Positions 7,969 through 16,793 of a DNA stretch of 51,086 nucleotides are shown in pieces. The DNA comes from Nitrospira sp. (GTDB lineage Bacteria; Nitrospirota; Nitrospiria; Nitrospirales; Nitrospiraceae): assembly GCA_024998685.1 (NCBI GenBank), contig JACOEH010000039.1:1-51086 (forward strand), in the 5' to 3' direction. The notes beneath the pieces are model-generated. The model was not told the DNA's origin and searched no databases. It saw nothing but the letters and a program-made list of their open reading frames with translations. The translations under genes were made by a program, and so were the position numbers. The first letter of the stretch is position 1. The number at the start of each line of letters is the position of its first letter.

Positions 7969-9255
7969 ATGACTCGCTCAATTCAAATTGTTCTGTCGGC
8001 GATAACAGTCCTGAACATGACCTTCGCGATGGATGAACGCCAGGTCGTCCATGCCGCCGATCAGACTGCACAATCGTCTTCGGCATTACCGGATTTGATC
8101 CAGGAAGCCTTGGTCAAAAATCCTGAGATTGTGGCGGCGCGCAAGCAATGGGAGGCTGCCACGAATCGGATAGCCCAGGCGCGATCGCTGGATGACCCCA
8201 CTCTGTCCGTCCACTTGTGGAATTTCCCGCAGACCTTCAATGTCACGCAGACGCAGAACGGCATCTTCGGTCTTTCGCAAAACCTCCCATTCCCGGGCAA
8301 GCTGGCCTTGAAAGGCGAAATCGCGAGTCGGTCGGCTGAGATGACCGAGCAGGCGCTGCACGCGAAGGAACGGGAATTGGTCGCCCGCCTCAAGCAGGCC
8401 TACTACGACCTGTTCTTCGCGCACAAGGCGATCCAGATTCATCATGAACAGGCCGAATTGCTCAGGCAGTTCTTCGAGATTGCAAACGCGAAGTTCAGGA
8501 CTGGAAAAGGATCACAGGCGGATGTGCTCAAGGCCCAGGTCGAGCTGTCTGTGTTGCATCAGCAACTTCCAGTCCTGGAACAGGGTCGGGAGACCGCTGC
8601 AGCGCTGCTGAATACGATTCTGGACCGCGCCCCCCTCTCACCATTCGGCATTCCTCAGGAGCCGTCTCTGATACCGCTCGACGCCACCATCGACGATCTA
8701 CACCGTCTTGCGCTGAATGCCAGACCGGAGTTGAAAGCGGCAGAACTGGCGGTCCGACAGAGCGAGCAGTCGCGGGCGCTCGCCCGGCGTCAGTACTATC
8801 CGGACTTCAACGTGATGTTTCAGCGTTTCCAAAACTTTCAGGCCAACGATGGATTCGGCGCCTATGTGGCGATGACCGTCCCCTTCGCGTTCTGGACCAA
8901 ACAAAAGTATGACGCCGGCGTGCAAGAAGCCGCGGCGTCGGTCGCAGCCGCGCAGGCACAACAGCACCAGCTGGAAAACCTGACTCGTTTTCAGGTCAAC
9001 GACCTCTTGGCCAAGGTCCGGGCGAGTGAGCAGGTGGCCAGGTTGTATCACACCACGATCCTACCCCAGGCCGTACAGAACCTTGAATCGGCGCGAGCGG
9101 GATATCGCGCAGGAACGGGAGGGTTTCTGGATCTTATCGATACCCAGCGGGCCTGGCGAGGATATCAGCAGGAGTACTACCGAGCGCTGGTCGAGCGGGA
9201 GCGTCGTCTCGCCGAACTCGAACAGGTGATCGGAACCGATCTGAATGGGGGCTAA
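7969..9255 (+). CDS. TolC-family outer-membrane efflux channel (CusC-like)
   Basis: This is a 428-residue outer-membrane factor with an N-terminal signal peptide (about 1-30). Two repeated helical hairpin regions follow, with the typical ALVKNPEIVAARKQWEAA near residue 48, GLSQNLPFPGKL near 100 and TGGFLDLIDTQRAW near 385. Trimers form the duct through the outer membrane and docking helices that meet the RND pump and adaptor. A ribosome site (gaggagga) precedes the ATG. The gene is followed directly by the adaptor gene and then the pump, so it is the channel of this tripartite system. The metal is set by the partners (probably copper/silver). Confidence 0.9.
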   Translation: MTRSIQIVLSAITVLNMTFAMDERQVVHAADQTAQSSSALPDLIQEALVKNPEIVAARKQWEAATNRIAQARSLDDPTLSVHLWNFPQTFNVTQTQNGIFGLSQNLPFPGKLALKGEIASRSAEMTEQALHAKERELVARLKQAYYDLFFAHKAIQIHHEQAELLRQFFEIANAKFRTGKGSQADVLKAQVELSVLHQQLPVLEQGRETAAALLNTILDRAPLSPFGIPQEPSLIPLDATIDDLHRLALNARPELKAAELAVRQSEQSRALARRQYYPDFNVMFQRFQNFQANDGFGAYVAMTVPFAFWTKQKYDAGVQEAAASVAAAQAQQHQLENLTRFQVNDLLAKVRASEQVARLYHTTILPQAVQNLESARAGYRAGTGGFLDLIDTQRAWRGYQQEYYRALVERERRLAELEQVIGTDLNGG

Positions 9256-9271
9256 GAAAGGAGAAATGGCC

Positions 9272-10675
9272 ATGAGTCAGGACCTGCGCAGAAAAGGTCT
9301 TGTTGTCGGTGTCGCAGCAGCATGCCTGTTCGTCGGAGCCGTCGCCGGGTTCTTCGCCGCGCATCGAGGGATGAGCGACATGTCGGGGACAAAGAACCGT
9401 GGGGAGATGAAGGGCCATGGGATGGAAGGTATGTCCATGAAAGAGACGGACATGAAAGGGATGCCGATGGAAGGCGCGAAATCCATGAGAGACATGGAAC
9501 CAATGCCGGGCATGTCAGACGCTTCATCCGGGGCTGTGGCGAGACAGTTGATCGGCGTCCGCAGCGCTCCGGTTGTCCACGCAACGCTGGAGGAAGAGAT
9601 CCGTGCGGTCGGCACGGTCGGCTACGACGAACGGAGTTTCACACAAGTCACGCTGAAAATCTCCGGGTGGGTTCGAAAGGTCTTCGTCAATTCGATCGGT
9701 CGACCGGTTCGCAAAGGTGAACCACTCTTCACTGTCTACTCGCCGAATCTCTTGGCTACGCAAGACGAGTATCTCCTCGCTCTGAAAATGCGTGCGCAAC
9801 TGGCCGCGAGCGCGCTTGACGAAGCGAAAGCCAACGCCGATGCGCTTGTGGCGAGCGCTCGGGAGCGTTTGCGGCTCTGGGATGTGACCGATTCACAGAT
9901 CGAGGCTCTTGAGCGTCGAGGCCAGGCCGATCCGGTGCTTATGGTCTACGCTCCTTCCTCCGGTATCGTGCTGAAACGCGAGGCTTTACCTGGGAAGTAT
10001 GTCGAGCTCGGCACGACGCTGTACGAGATCGCGGATCTCTCCATGGTCTGGATCTCCGCCGATATTTATGAGTCGGAGGTGGCGGCCACGAAAGTCGGTC
10101 AGCCGGCAACGGTGACCGTTGCTGCTTATCCGGGAGAAACGTTCAGCGGTAGGGTGGCCTATGTGTACCCGACACTGAATACCGAAACCCGCACAGTACG
10201 GGTGCGGCTGGAATTTCTAAATCCTGAGCTGAAATTGAAGCCGGGCATGTATGGGAACGTGACCTTGCAGACAGATGCGGTCAGGACCTTAGTGGTGCCG
10301 AAGGAAGCAGTGTTGGACACGGGGCTTCGTCAACTCGTGTTCGTGGATCGGGGGCAAGGCCGGTATGAGCCTGCTGCGGTCAAGTTGGGGCGCCGGAGTC
10401 AGAATGCAGTGGAAGTCATGGAAGGACTCAAAGAAGGAGATCGGATCGTCACCTCGGCCAATTTCTTGTTGGATGCGGAGAGCAAATTAGCCTCGGCTTC
10501 GACCATGCAGGGCATGATGGGCCGGATCGGCATGGCGGACTGGCAGATGCGCGGCGCACACGAAGGCAAAATGCAAGGCGGAAGAGATATGGAGGGCATG
10601 GAAGGCATGGAACTGGGAAAGGGGGGCGTCTCAGCGCCCCCAGGGCCGGATGATGAGAAAGGCGGCATGAAATGA
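9272..10675 (+). CDS. cusB: RND efflux periplasmic adaptor, CusB-like, with Met-rich segments
   Basis: This is a membrane-fusion protein of about 467 residues. It has an N-terminal membrane anchor or signal (VVGVAAACLFVGAVAGFFAA), then a Met-rich stretch of about 50 residues with repeated MxGM and HGM motifs. The lipoyl/hairpin/barrel core follows (GWVRKVFVNSIGRPVRKGEP, then VWISADIYESEV and TRTVRVRLEFLNPELKLKPGM). The C-terminal 45 residues are again Met/His-rich. Methionine clusters bind Cu(I)/Ag(I), as in CusB, which hands metal to the pump. The ribosome site aaaggag suits the ATG at 9272; ATGs at 9245 and 9266 are worse spaced. It overlaps the pump gene by 4 bases. Confidence 0.9.
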   Translation: MSQDLRRKGLVVGVAAACLFVGAVAGFFAAHRGMSDMSGTKNRGEMKGHGMEGMSMKETDMKGMPMEGAKSMRDMEPMPGMSDASSGAVARQLIGVRSAPVVHATLEEEIRAVGTVGYDERSFTQVTLKISGWVRKVFVNSIGRPVRKGEPLFTVYSPNLLATQDEYLLALKMRAQLAASALDEAKANADALVASARERLRLWDVTDSQIEALERRGQADPVLMVYAPSSGIVLKREALPGKYVELGTTLYEIADLSMVWISADIYESEVAATKVGQPATVTVAAYPGETFSGRVAYVYPTLNTETRTVRVRLEFLNPELKLKPGMYGNVTLQTDAVRTLVVPKEAVLDTGLRQLVFVDRGQGRYEPAAVKLGRRSQNAVEVMEGLKEGDRIVTSANFLLDAESKLASASTMQGMMGRIGMADWQMRGAHEGKMQGGRDMEGMEGMELGKGGVSAPPGPDDEKGGMK

Positions 10676-13600
10676 TCGCGCGACTCATCGAAGGGAGTGC
10701 CCGCAATCCGGTCCTCGTTATCCTCTGCCTGTTGCTCCTAGTAGGGTGGGGATTGTGGGCCTTGTTTCAAGTTCCGCTGGATGCCATTCCCGATCTTTCG
10801 GATGTTCAGGTGATCGTCTACACCGAGTGGCAGGGACGAAGTCCGACCCTCATTGAAGATCAGATCACCTACCCGGTTGTGACCTCTCTACTCGCGGGCC
10901 CGAGGGTCAAACGGGTCCGAGGTGTGTCGGAATACGGCGTCTCCTATGTGTATGTGATTTTTGAAGACCGAACCGATCTCTACTGGGCAAGAAGTCGTGT
11001 CCTCGAATATCTCCAGAAACTCACCGGCAAGTTGCCGATCGGTGTTACGCCGACTCTCGGACCTGATGCAACCGGAGTCGGGTGGGTCTATCAGTATGCG
11101 CTGGTGGATGAGTCCGGGACGCACGATCTGGCGCAGCTCCGGAGTCTTCAGGACTGGTACTTGCGGTATCAACTTGAGAGTGTGACTGGTGTAGCGGAAG
11201 TGTCGGCGATCGGTGGATTCGTCAAACAATACCAAATCGAAGTGGACCCCAACACCTTGGCGGCTTATCGACTGCCGATTCAGAGGGTCATCGAAGCCGT
11301 CCGCAACAGCAACGCGGAGGTGAGCGGCCGCGTTTTGGAGATGTCCGGCACAGAATACGTGATCCGAGGGAGAGGCTACCTGCGCTCAGTTGACGAGATC
11401 GAGCTGATTCCGGTCGGCACGGATGGACGAGGCACGCCGATTCTCGTGCGAGACATCGGGCATGTCCAACTCGGGCCGGATCAGCGTCGGGGCATCGCCG
11501 AATTGGACGGCAAGGGCCAGACGGTCGGAGGCATCGTGATCATGCGGGTCGGAGAGAATGCGCTCGCCGTGATCGAGCGAGTCAAGGCGAGACTGGAAGA
11601 GATCACACCTGCCATGCCGAAGGGCGTACACATCATCTCCACCTACGATCGGTCTGACCTCATTCATCGTGCGATTGCCGTCCTCCGCGAAAAACTGCTT
11701 GAAGAAAGTGTGATCGTCAGCCTGATTGCGCTGATCTTTCTGTTTCACGTTCGCAGCGCGTTCGTGGCCATCCTGATCCTACCGGTCGCGGTGTTGCTGG
11801 CCTTTATTCCGATGGCCTACTTGAAGATTACGTCCAACATCATGTCGCTGGGCGGGATCGCCATTGCTATCGGCGCCATGGTCGATGCCGCGATTGTGAT
11901 GGTCGAGAATGCCCATAAACGGTTGGAGCAATCTCCATCAGGCAACCGAGCGGAAATCATCATCGCTGCCGCGAAAGAAGTTGGGCGGCCCCTGTTCTTT
12001 TCACTTCTCGTCATCGCTGTGTCATTCCTGCCGATATTTGCCCTGGAAGCGCAGGAGGGACGGCTCTTCACGCCACTGGCCTACACCAAAACTTTTTCGA
12101 TACTCTTTGCCGCCGCGCTCTCTGTGACCTTGGGGCCCGTGCTGATGGTGTTGTTGATTCGTGGGAAGGTTCGTCCTGAAACCAAGAATCCGCTGAACCG
12201 GTGGCTCATTGCCTTCTATCGACCCATCCTCTCTGGGGCGTTGCACGTTCGGTGGCTCACACTCGGAATAGCAGTGGTGACGTTCGGGCTTACAGTACCG
12301 GCATTCATGCGACTCGGCGCGGAATTCATGCCGCCGCTGAACGAGGGCACCATCCTTTACATGCCGACCACCGTCCCAGGCCTTTCGATTCCAGAAGCGA
12401 CGAAGGTGTTACAGGTTCAGGATCAGTTACTCACGACCTTCCCGGAAGTAGAGCGGGTGTTCGGCAAAATGGGGAAGGCCCCGACTGCGACGGATCCAGC
12501 CTTCGTGGGAATGGCCGAGATCACTGTTACGCTCAAACCGGAGGCACAATGGCGACCAGACATGACCTGGGACCGATTGTTGGATGAGATGGATGCCAAA
12601 CTGCGCATCCCTGGATTTCCGAACATCTGGTGGATGCCGATCCAGACCCGCACAGAGATGATCACGACCGGTGTCCGGAGTCCGGTCGGCATCAAGGTGC
12701 TGGGGGCTGATTTAAAGACGATCGAGCGAATCGGCGTAGAAATCGAGCAGGCCTTGGCGACCGTGGCCGGCACAAAAAGCGCTTTCGCCGAACGGCTCAA
12801 TGAAGGCTATTACTTGGATCTAATCGTGAACCGGCGCGAAGCGGCCCGCTATGGCCTGACGGTGGGTGATGTGCAAACGGTGATCACCTCGGCCATTGGA
12901 GGAGAAACCGTAACCACTACGGTCGAGGGACGGGAACGGTATCCGGTCAACGTTCGCTACAAGCGCGAGTTACGCGACGATCCGGACCGGCTCAAACGGG
13001 TACTGATTCCTACATCAACCGGCGCGCAGATCCCTCTCGACCAAATCGCGGAGATGGTGATCACGCAGGGGCCGCCGTCGATCGCGGATGAGGGGGGATC
13101 GCTGGCAGGCCTGGTGTCGGTATCGGTGAGTGGACGTGACTTACGCGGCTATGTCGAAGACGCTCAACGGGCAGTCCACGAGCGAGTCACACTCCCGTCC
13201 GGTTACCGACTGATTTGGGCCGGTCAATACGAACATCTGGTGCGGGCGGAAGAACGGTTGAAGCTGGTGGTCCCTGTGACTCTGGCCGTGATTCTGCTGC
13301 TCCTGTACCTCAATTTCCGATCGCTCACGAAATCGTTGATCGTGCTCTTGTCCGTCCCGTTCGCCGCGATCGGAGCCATCTGGTATCTCCATTACCTAGG
13401 TTACAACCTCAGCGTGGCGGTCTGGGTGGGGATCATTGCGTTGGCAGGCGTGGCGGCGGAGACAGGCGTGGTCATGCTGGTCTATCTCGACGAAGCGTAT
13501 GAGCGGCTGGTGCGCGAAGGTCGTATGGCCACGGCGCAGGACCTCCGCGACGCCATTATGGAGGGTGCGGTTCAACGAGTACGACCCAAGATGATGACGG

Positions 13601-13782
13601 TGGCGGCGATCATGGGCGGCTTGTTGCCGATCATGTGGACGACCGGCACCGGGGCCGACGTGATGAAGCGGGTTGCCGCCCCCATGATCGGCGGCATGGT
13701 CAGCTCGACGGTGCTCACATTGCTCGTCATTCCCGTCCTCTATTCCATGTGGCGCCGTCTGCAACTCCGTTCCACGATCTGA
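10672..13782 (+). CDS. cusA: Heavy-metal efflux RND pump, CusA-like
   Basis: This 1036-residue inner-membrane proton antiporter of the HME-RND family has the expected length. It has a first membrane helix, periplasmic porter domains, a central block of helices containing GAMVDAAIVMVENAHKRLE (the proton-relay helix, near residue 405), a second porter half and a final helix block (about 865-1030). The segment IWWMPIQTRTEMITTGVRSPVG near 650 is characteristic of CusA-type pumps that move Cu(I)/Ag(I). ATGA overlap with the adaptor gene shows translational coupling. With the TolC-like channel it would expel periplasmic copper or silver. A dispersed repeat begins 26 bases after the stop. Confidence 0.93.
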   Translation: MIARLIEGSARNPVLVILCLLLLVGWGLWALFQVPLDAIPDLSDVQVIVYTEWQGRSPTLIEDQITYPVVTSLLAGPRVKRVRGVSEYGVSYVYVIFEDRTDLYWARSRVLEYLQKLTGKLPIGVTPTLGPDATGVGWVYQYALVDESGTHDLAQLRSLQDWYLRYQLESVTGVAEVSAIGGFVKQYQIEVDPNTLAAYRLPIQRVIEAVRNSNAEVSGRVLEMSGTEYVIRGRGYLRSVDEIELIPVGTDGRGTPILVRDIGHVQLGPDQRRGIAELDGKGQTVGGIVIMRVGENALAVIERVKARLEEITPAMPKGVHIISTYDRSDLIHRAIAVLREKLLEESVIVSLIALIFLFHVRSAFVAILILPVAVLLAFIPMAYLKITSNIMSLGGIAIAIGAMVDAAIVMVENAHKRLEQSPSGNRAEIIIAAAKEVGRPLFFSLLVIAVSFLPIFALEAQEGRLFTPLAYTKTFSILFAAALSVTLGPVLMVLLIRGKVRPETKNPLNRWLIAFYRPILSGALHVRWLTLGIAVVTFGLTVPAFMRLGAEFMPPLNEGTILYMPTTVPGLSIPEATKVLQVQDQLLTTFPEVERVFGKMGKAPTATDPAFVGMAEITVTLKPEAQWRPDMTWDRLLDEMDAKLRIPGFPNIWWMPIQTRTEMITTGVRSPVGIKVLGADLKTIERIGVEIEQALATVAGTKSAFAERLNEGYYLDLIVNRREAARYGLTVGDVQTVITSAIGGETVTTTVEGRERYPVNVRYKRELRDDPDRLKRVLIPTSTGAQIPLDQIAEMVITQGPPSIADEGGSLAGLVSVSVSGRDLRGYVEDAQRAVHERVTLPSGYRLIWAGQYEHLVRAEERLKLVVPVTLAVILLLLYLNFRSLTKSLIVLLSVPFAAIGAIWYLHYLGYNLSVAVWVGIIALAGVAAETGVVMLVYLDEAYERLVREGRMATAQDLRDAIMEGAVQRVRPKMMTVAAIMGGLLPIMWTTGTGADVMKRVAAPMIGGMVSSTVLTLLVIPVLYSMWRRLQLRSTI

Positions 13783-13808
13783 GTCCTGCTTCTGAGTAGC
13801 TTTTTGCA

Positions 13809-14185
13809 TAGCAGGCTGCGGAAAAATTCGGTTGATACCAAAAATATGGCTGGAAGTTCCCGTTCGGTGCTAATGCCAGAACCACTTCAGGATGCTCAAA
13901 AAGGCTGTCCAGCAACGCCGCAGCGAGGTCCGCGACGCGACGAATAAGGAGCGTCACGCCTGCGGACGGGCGCGAGTTGGTGAGCGCCCCGTGTCCTAGC
14001 GGCCGAGGCGTAACCTTTCTCATCCACCCGCCCCGAGCTGCTTTGGCAGCTCTTCCCCGGTGGTACGTTGAGCCTCTGAGGTTCACGCCGCGCCGAATAA
14101 GGCGCGGCATGTTTGTGAACGCCGCCGAGGTGGTGAGGCGGCAGTGTCTCGCGAGAACGCCGCTGGCAGACTTTTTCAGCATCCT
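13809..14185 (+). repeat. Dispersed palindromic repeat, copy 2 (MITE/REP-like)
   Basis: This fills nearly all the gap between the cusA stop and the cytochrome stop (404 bases). It starts tagcaggctgcggaaaaa. A core at 13889-14185 is bounded by inverted ends, aggatgctcaaaaaggctg and cagactttttcagcatcct. The core is about 297 bases against 120 in copy 1 (1601-1802, opposite orientation), so copy 1 may be an internally deleted form. It contains smaller palindromes (for example gcgccgaataaggcgc) and no credible gene. The element ends one base before the cytochrome stop codon. It may also act as a transcription barrier between convergent genes. Confidence 0.75.
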
Positions 14186-14186
14186 G

Positions 14187-14765
14187 TCAGGGTTTGGGTA
14201 CGTCCGGCCGAGGATCCGGGAGGAAACCCCGGCGGTTCGGCATGGAGATGCCGGGCAGCGAATGGGCATCGAGCACGGTGTCCTCTGCAATAATGCCGTT
14301 CTGATAAAGCAACCAGGCCACGACCGAGTAGACTTCGTCCGGCGAGAGGCTTTGTGGAGCAGGAAACGGCATGGCGCGATGCACGTAATCATACAGCGTC
14401 GTTGCATAAGGCCAGTAACTACCGACGGTTTTGATCGGGTGCTGGCTCGCCAATGTGCCGGCACCGCCGATCAAACGGTCCATCGGGCCTTCCTTCCCCG
14501 TCGGCCCATGACAAGTCGCGCAACGTGCGGCAAAGAGGGCCGCTCCTTGCTTGGCTGTCCCTTGGCCGGTAGGCAACCCCTCGCCGGTCGGCGCCACATC
14601 GATGTTCCATACTCGGACTTCCTGATCTGTGGCGAGCCGCCCTAATCCATAGCCGTGCGTTTGTTCCTGTCGCTCTGCCGGGCCGCCAGCCCACAAAATT
14701 CCTGCGCCCAGGATGGTGGTGAGCCCCACCATGAGAATGTGACGTAGGATGTTACGCATGGACAT
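14187..14765 (-). CDS. Mono-haem cytochrome c subunit of sulfite dehydrogenase (SoxD/SorB-like)
   Basis: This is a 192-residue exported cytochrome with a signal peptide (about 1-26), one haem site CATCH (C82, C85, H86) and a likely axial methionine at about 132 (RAMPFPAPQSL). The segment YSVVAWLLYQNGII near 150 is typical of SoxD/SorB-like class I cytochromes. It overlaps the 3-prime end of the SoxC gene by 14 bases, so the two are translated together. It would take electrons from the molybdenum subunit and pass them to the respiratory chain. Its stop codon abuts the repeat element. Confidence 0.85.
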   Translation of the reverse strand: MSMRNILRHILMVGLTTILGAGILWAGGPAERQEQTHGYGLGRLATDQEVRVWNIDVAPTGEGLPTGQGTAKQGAALFAARCATCHGPTGKEGPMDRLIGGAGTLASQHPIKTVGSYWPYATTLYDYVHRAMPFPAPQSLSPDEVYSVVAWLLYQNGIIAEDTVLDAHSLPGISMPNRRGFLPDPRPDVPKP

Positions 14766-16026
14766 TGCTCACCTTCCCGTCTGCGGCAATGTGCCAGCTT
14801 TGGATCGCATTATAATGATAGACCGAGTTCACGCCACGCACCGCCACCAAGGCGGTGCGATCCGGCTGCCGATATCCGGTGTCGTCCAGGCAACGGCTCT
14901 GCAGAATCACGTCCTCACCGTTCCACCGCCAAGACAAGTGAAACCTGGTATGGCACTTGGGCAGGATCGGCTCTTGTAAGGCCGCCTGCCGCCAGGATCG
15001 TCCGCCATCCGTACTCACCTCAACCGACGCGATGCGGCCCCTGCCGCTCCATGCCAAGCCACGGATCTCCAGGAAGCCGGGCTGGATATGTTGTCCACCC
15101 GAGGGAGAGGTAATGACGGATTTGGCCTCCATGACCATGGTGAATTGACGAGCCGTGCCGTCCGGCATCAGATCCGTATATTGCGACGTTTCTTCGCGGG
15201 TCATGAAGGGCGCCTTGCCGAGCTTCAGCCGCCGCAACCATTTGATGCAGGTGTTGCCTTCCCAACCGGGAATGAGCAGGCGGAGCGGATAGCCCTGTTC
15301 CGGGCGGAGCGGTTCGCCGTTTTGGGCGTAACAGAGGATCGCCTCCTCCAAAATGGACGCCAGCGGCAGGCTGCGCGTCATAGCCGCCGCATCGCCGCCC
15401 TCGGCCAACATCCAGGACGCCTCGGGATTCATTCCGACTTCTTGCAGTACGGTCTTCAAGGCCACGCCGGTCCATTCACTCGTGCTTGTCAAGCCGTGGG
15501 TTTGCTGCGCGGTCTGCCCGGTCGGTCCACGCCATTCGGCCGCCGAATTGCCCGAGCATTCGATGAAGGCCAACCGCGAGACGGAAGGAAACCGCTTCAA
15601 ATCTTCCATGGCAAAGGTCCATGGTTGATCCACCATGCCGTGAATGAGGAGGCGGTGCTGTGTCGGGTGAATGGTCGGTACGCCGTTGTGATGCCGCTCG
15701 AAGTGCAAGGAGGAAGGAGTCAAGATCCCGTGCGAGTCTTGCAAGGGTGTCAGCGACGACCACCAGGAACGTGGGATACGGACGGCTTTTTCGAAGGCGG
15801 ATCGCTGTCCATAGGCAGTCGGTGTCGCCCCAGGCACCCGCGTGGGATCTTCCGGCGAATTCTCTGTAGCCGCTTCGGCGGCCGGCGTCATCGATCCCAT
15901 GAGCATCGCGCTCACTAAGCCTGCCGTTCCTGCCAGAAGGCTCCTGCGATTCAGAAGAGATTCATCTTCAGCATCGGGCCGGCCGTCGCCTCCTGATGGT
16001 CCTTCTTCTTGAAGGTGCTTTGTCAT
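14752..16026 (-). CDS. soxC: Molybdopterin-dependent sulfite dehydrogenase, SoxC-like
   Basis: This is a 424-residue sulfite-oxidase-family enzyme exported by the Tat pathway: NRRSLLAGTAGLVSAML begins at residue 26. The molybdopterin domain shows RLAFIECSGNSAAEW with the molybdenum-ligand cysteine at 157. A C-terminal dimerisation domain follows (IRGLAWSGRGRIASVEVSTDGGRSW near 335). There is no haem domain, so it needs the cytochrome encoded just downstream. The pair would oxidise sulfite, or a sulfane carrier if part of a Sox system, in the periplasm. No other sox genes are in the window. The ribosome site agaggag supports the start. Confidence 0.9.
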   Translation of the reverse strand: MTKHLQEEGPSGGDGRPDAEDESLLNRRSLLAGTAGLVSAMLMGSMTPAAEAATENSPEDPTRVPGATPTAYGQRSAFEKAVRIPRSWWSSLTPLQDSHGILTPSSLHFERHHNGVPTIHPTQHRLLIHGMVDQPWTFAMEDLKRFPSVSRLAFIECSGNSAAEWRGPTGQTAQQTHGLTSTSEWTGVALKTVLQEVGMNPEASWMLAEGGDAAAMTRSLPLASILEEAILCYAQNGEPLRPEQGYPLRLLIPGWEGNTCIKWLRRLKLGKAPFMTREETSQYTDLMPDGTARQFTMVMEAKSVITSPSGGQHIQPGFLEIRGLAWSGRGRIASVEVSTDGGRSWRQAALQEPILPKCHTRFHLSWRWNGEDVILQSRCLDDTGYRQPDRTALVAVRGVNSVYHYNAIQSWHIAADGKVSNVHA

Positions 16027-16245
16027 GAAATGCTCCTCTGTTACGGGGTGGCGCAGGGGGTCTTATGCGGTGCCCCTGTTTCGAACGGAGAGTATTTCAA
16101 CTCAACTATAAAAAATTGTCTGCAGTGGTTTCAACGGCAAAGTCGAAGATTGACGAGCCGAGTGGAGCAGTGGGGATTTGCTCGAAGTCATACAGGGGCC
16201 GTGTTCATTGATGCAATTACGGGATTGTGCTAGGCTGAATTCACA

Positions 16246-16710
16246 ATGCAATCGAGATATAGCAACTGGTTTCGGATGGCAGTCCTTGCATGGGTTGCCG
16301 TATGGATGCTTGCCGCACCGTTGGTGCACATCCACCCGGAAGCCGATCATCTCCATGGAGAAGCCGGTCATGTCCATGGCGGCACGGTCCATACGGTGTT
16401 TTCGCCGGACCTGAGCTGTGAGTTCTCAGCTTACGACCATGCTTCAGTTGCAGCCAAGGAATCCAGCTGTCCGCTTCATCTGATTGCACAACCGTTCCAC
16501 GGAGCGGAGCACTTTGAAATCGATTTGGTTCTTGCGTCTTCCGCTGAGCCGCAAGTCGGCAAAGGCACCGCCTTGGATGTGGCGGCACATTCCTTTTCTG
16601 CGAACCAACCTATCAGAGCTCCTGCCGCCTGGAGGCCGCAACCCAATCTTTCACTAACGAATCTTTCCCTCGCGACCAGTCTTCCATCTCGTGCACCTCC
16701 TTCCGTCTGA
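16246..16710 (+). CDS. Histidine-rich exported protein heading the second efflux operon
   Basis: This is a 154-residue unrecognised protein. A signal peptide (about residues 9-27, AVLAWVAVWMLAAPLVHIHP) leads into a His-rich segment of about 25 residues with HxH and HxxH patterns (VHIHPEADHLHGEAGHVHGG). Three cysteines or His-Cys spots follow (LSCEF, SSCPLHL). Such clusters suit binding of Zn, Ni, Co or Cu. It stands about 80 bases before a TolC/adaptor/RND set on the same strand, matching the place of the small exported protein in the first efflux operon. A periplasmic metal buffer or sensor is likely but unproven. No strong ribosome site is seen; ATG 16276 is an alternative start. Confidence 0.6.
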   Translation: MQSRYSNWFRMAVLAWVAVWMLAAPLVHIHPEADHLHGEAGHVHGGTVHTVFSPDLSCEFSAYDHASVAAKESSCPLHLIAQPFHGAEHFEIDLVLASSAEPQVGKGTALDVAAHSFSANQPIRAPAAWRPQPNLSLTNLSLATSLPSRAPPSV

Positions 16711-16793
16711 CCTCGCTGTTTACAGCTACTGACCGGTTCGATCTATTTTGTCGGCGCTCCGTGTCCGTCTCTTCCTCATGGAGGTGAATTGCC

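Noticed and set aside
13727-14645. Long frames across the repeat element (13727-14464 minus and 13977-14645 plus)
   Set aside because: They run through the repeat and the opposite strands of cusA and the cytochrome gene; composition is Arg/Ser-rich and typical of shadow frames.
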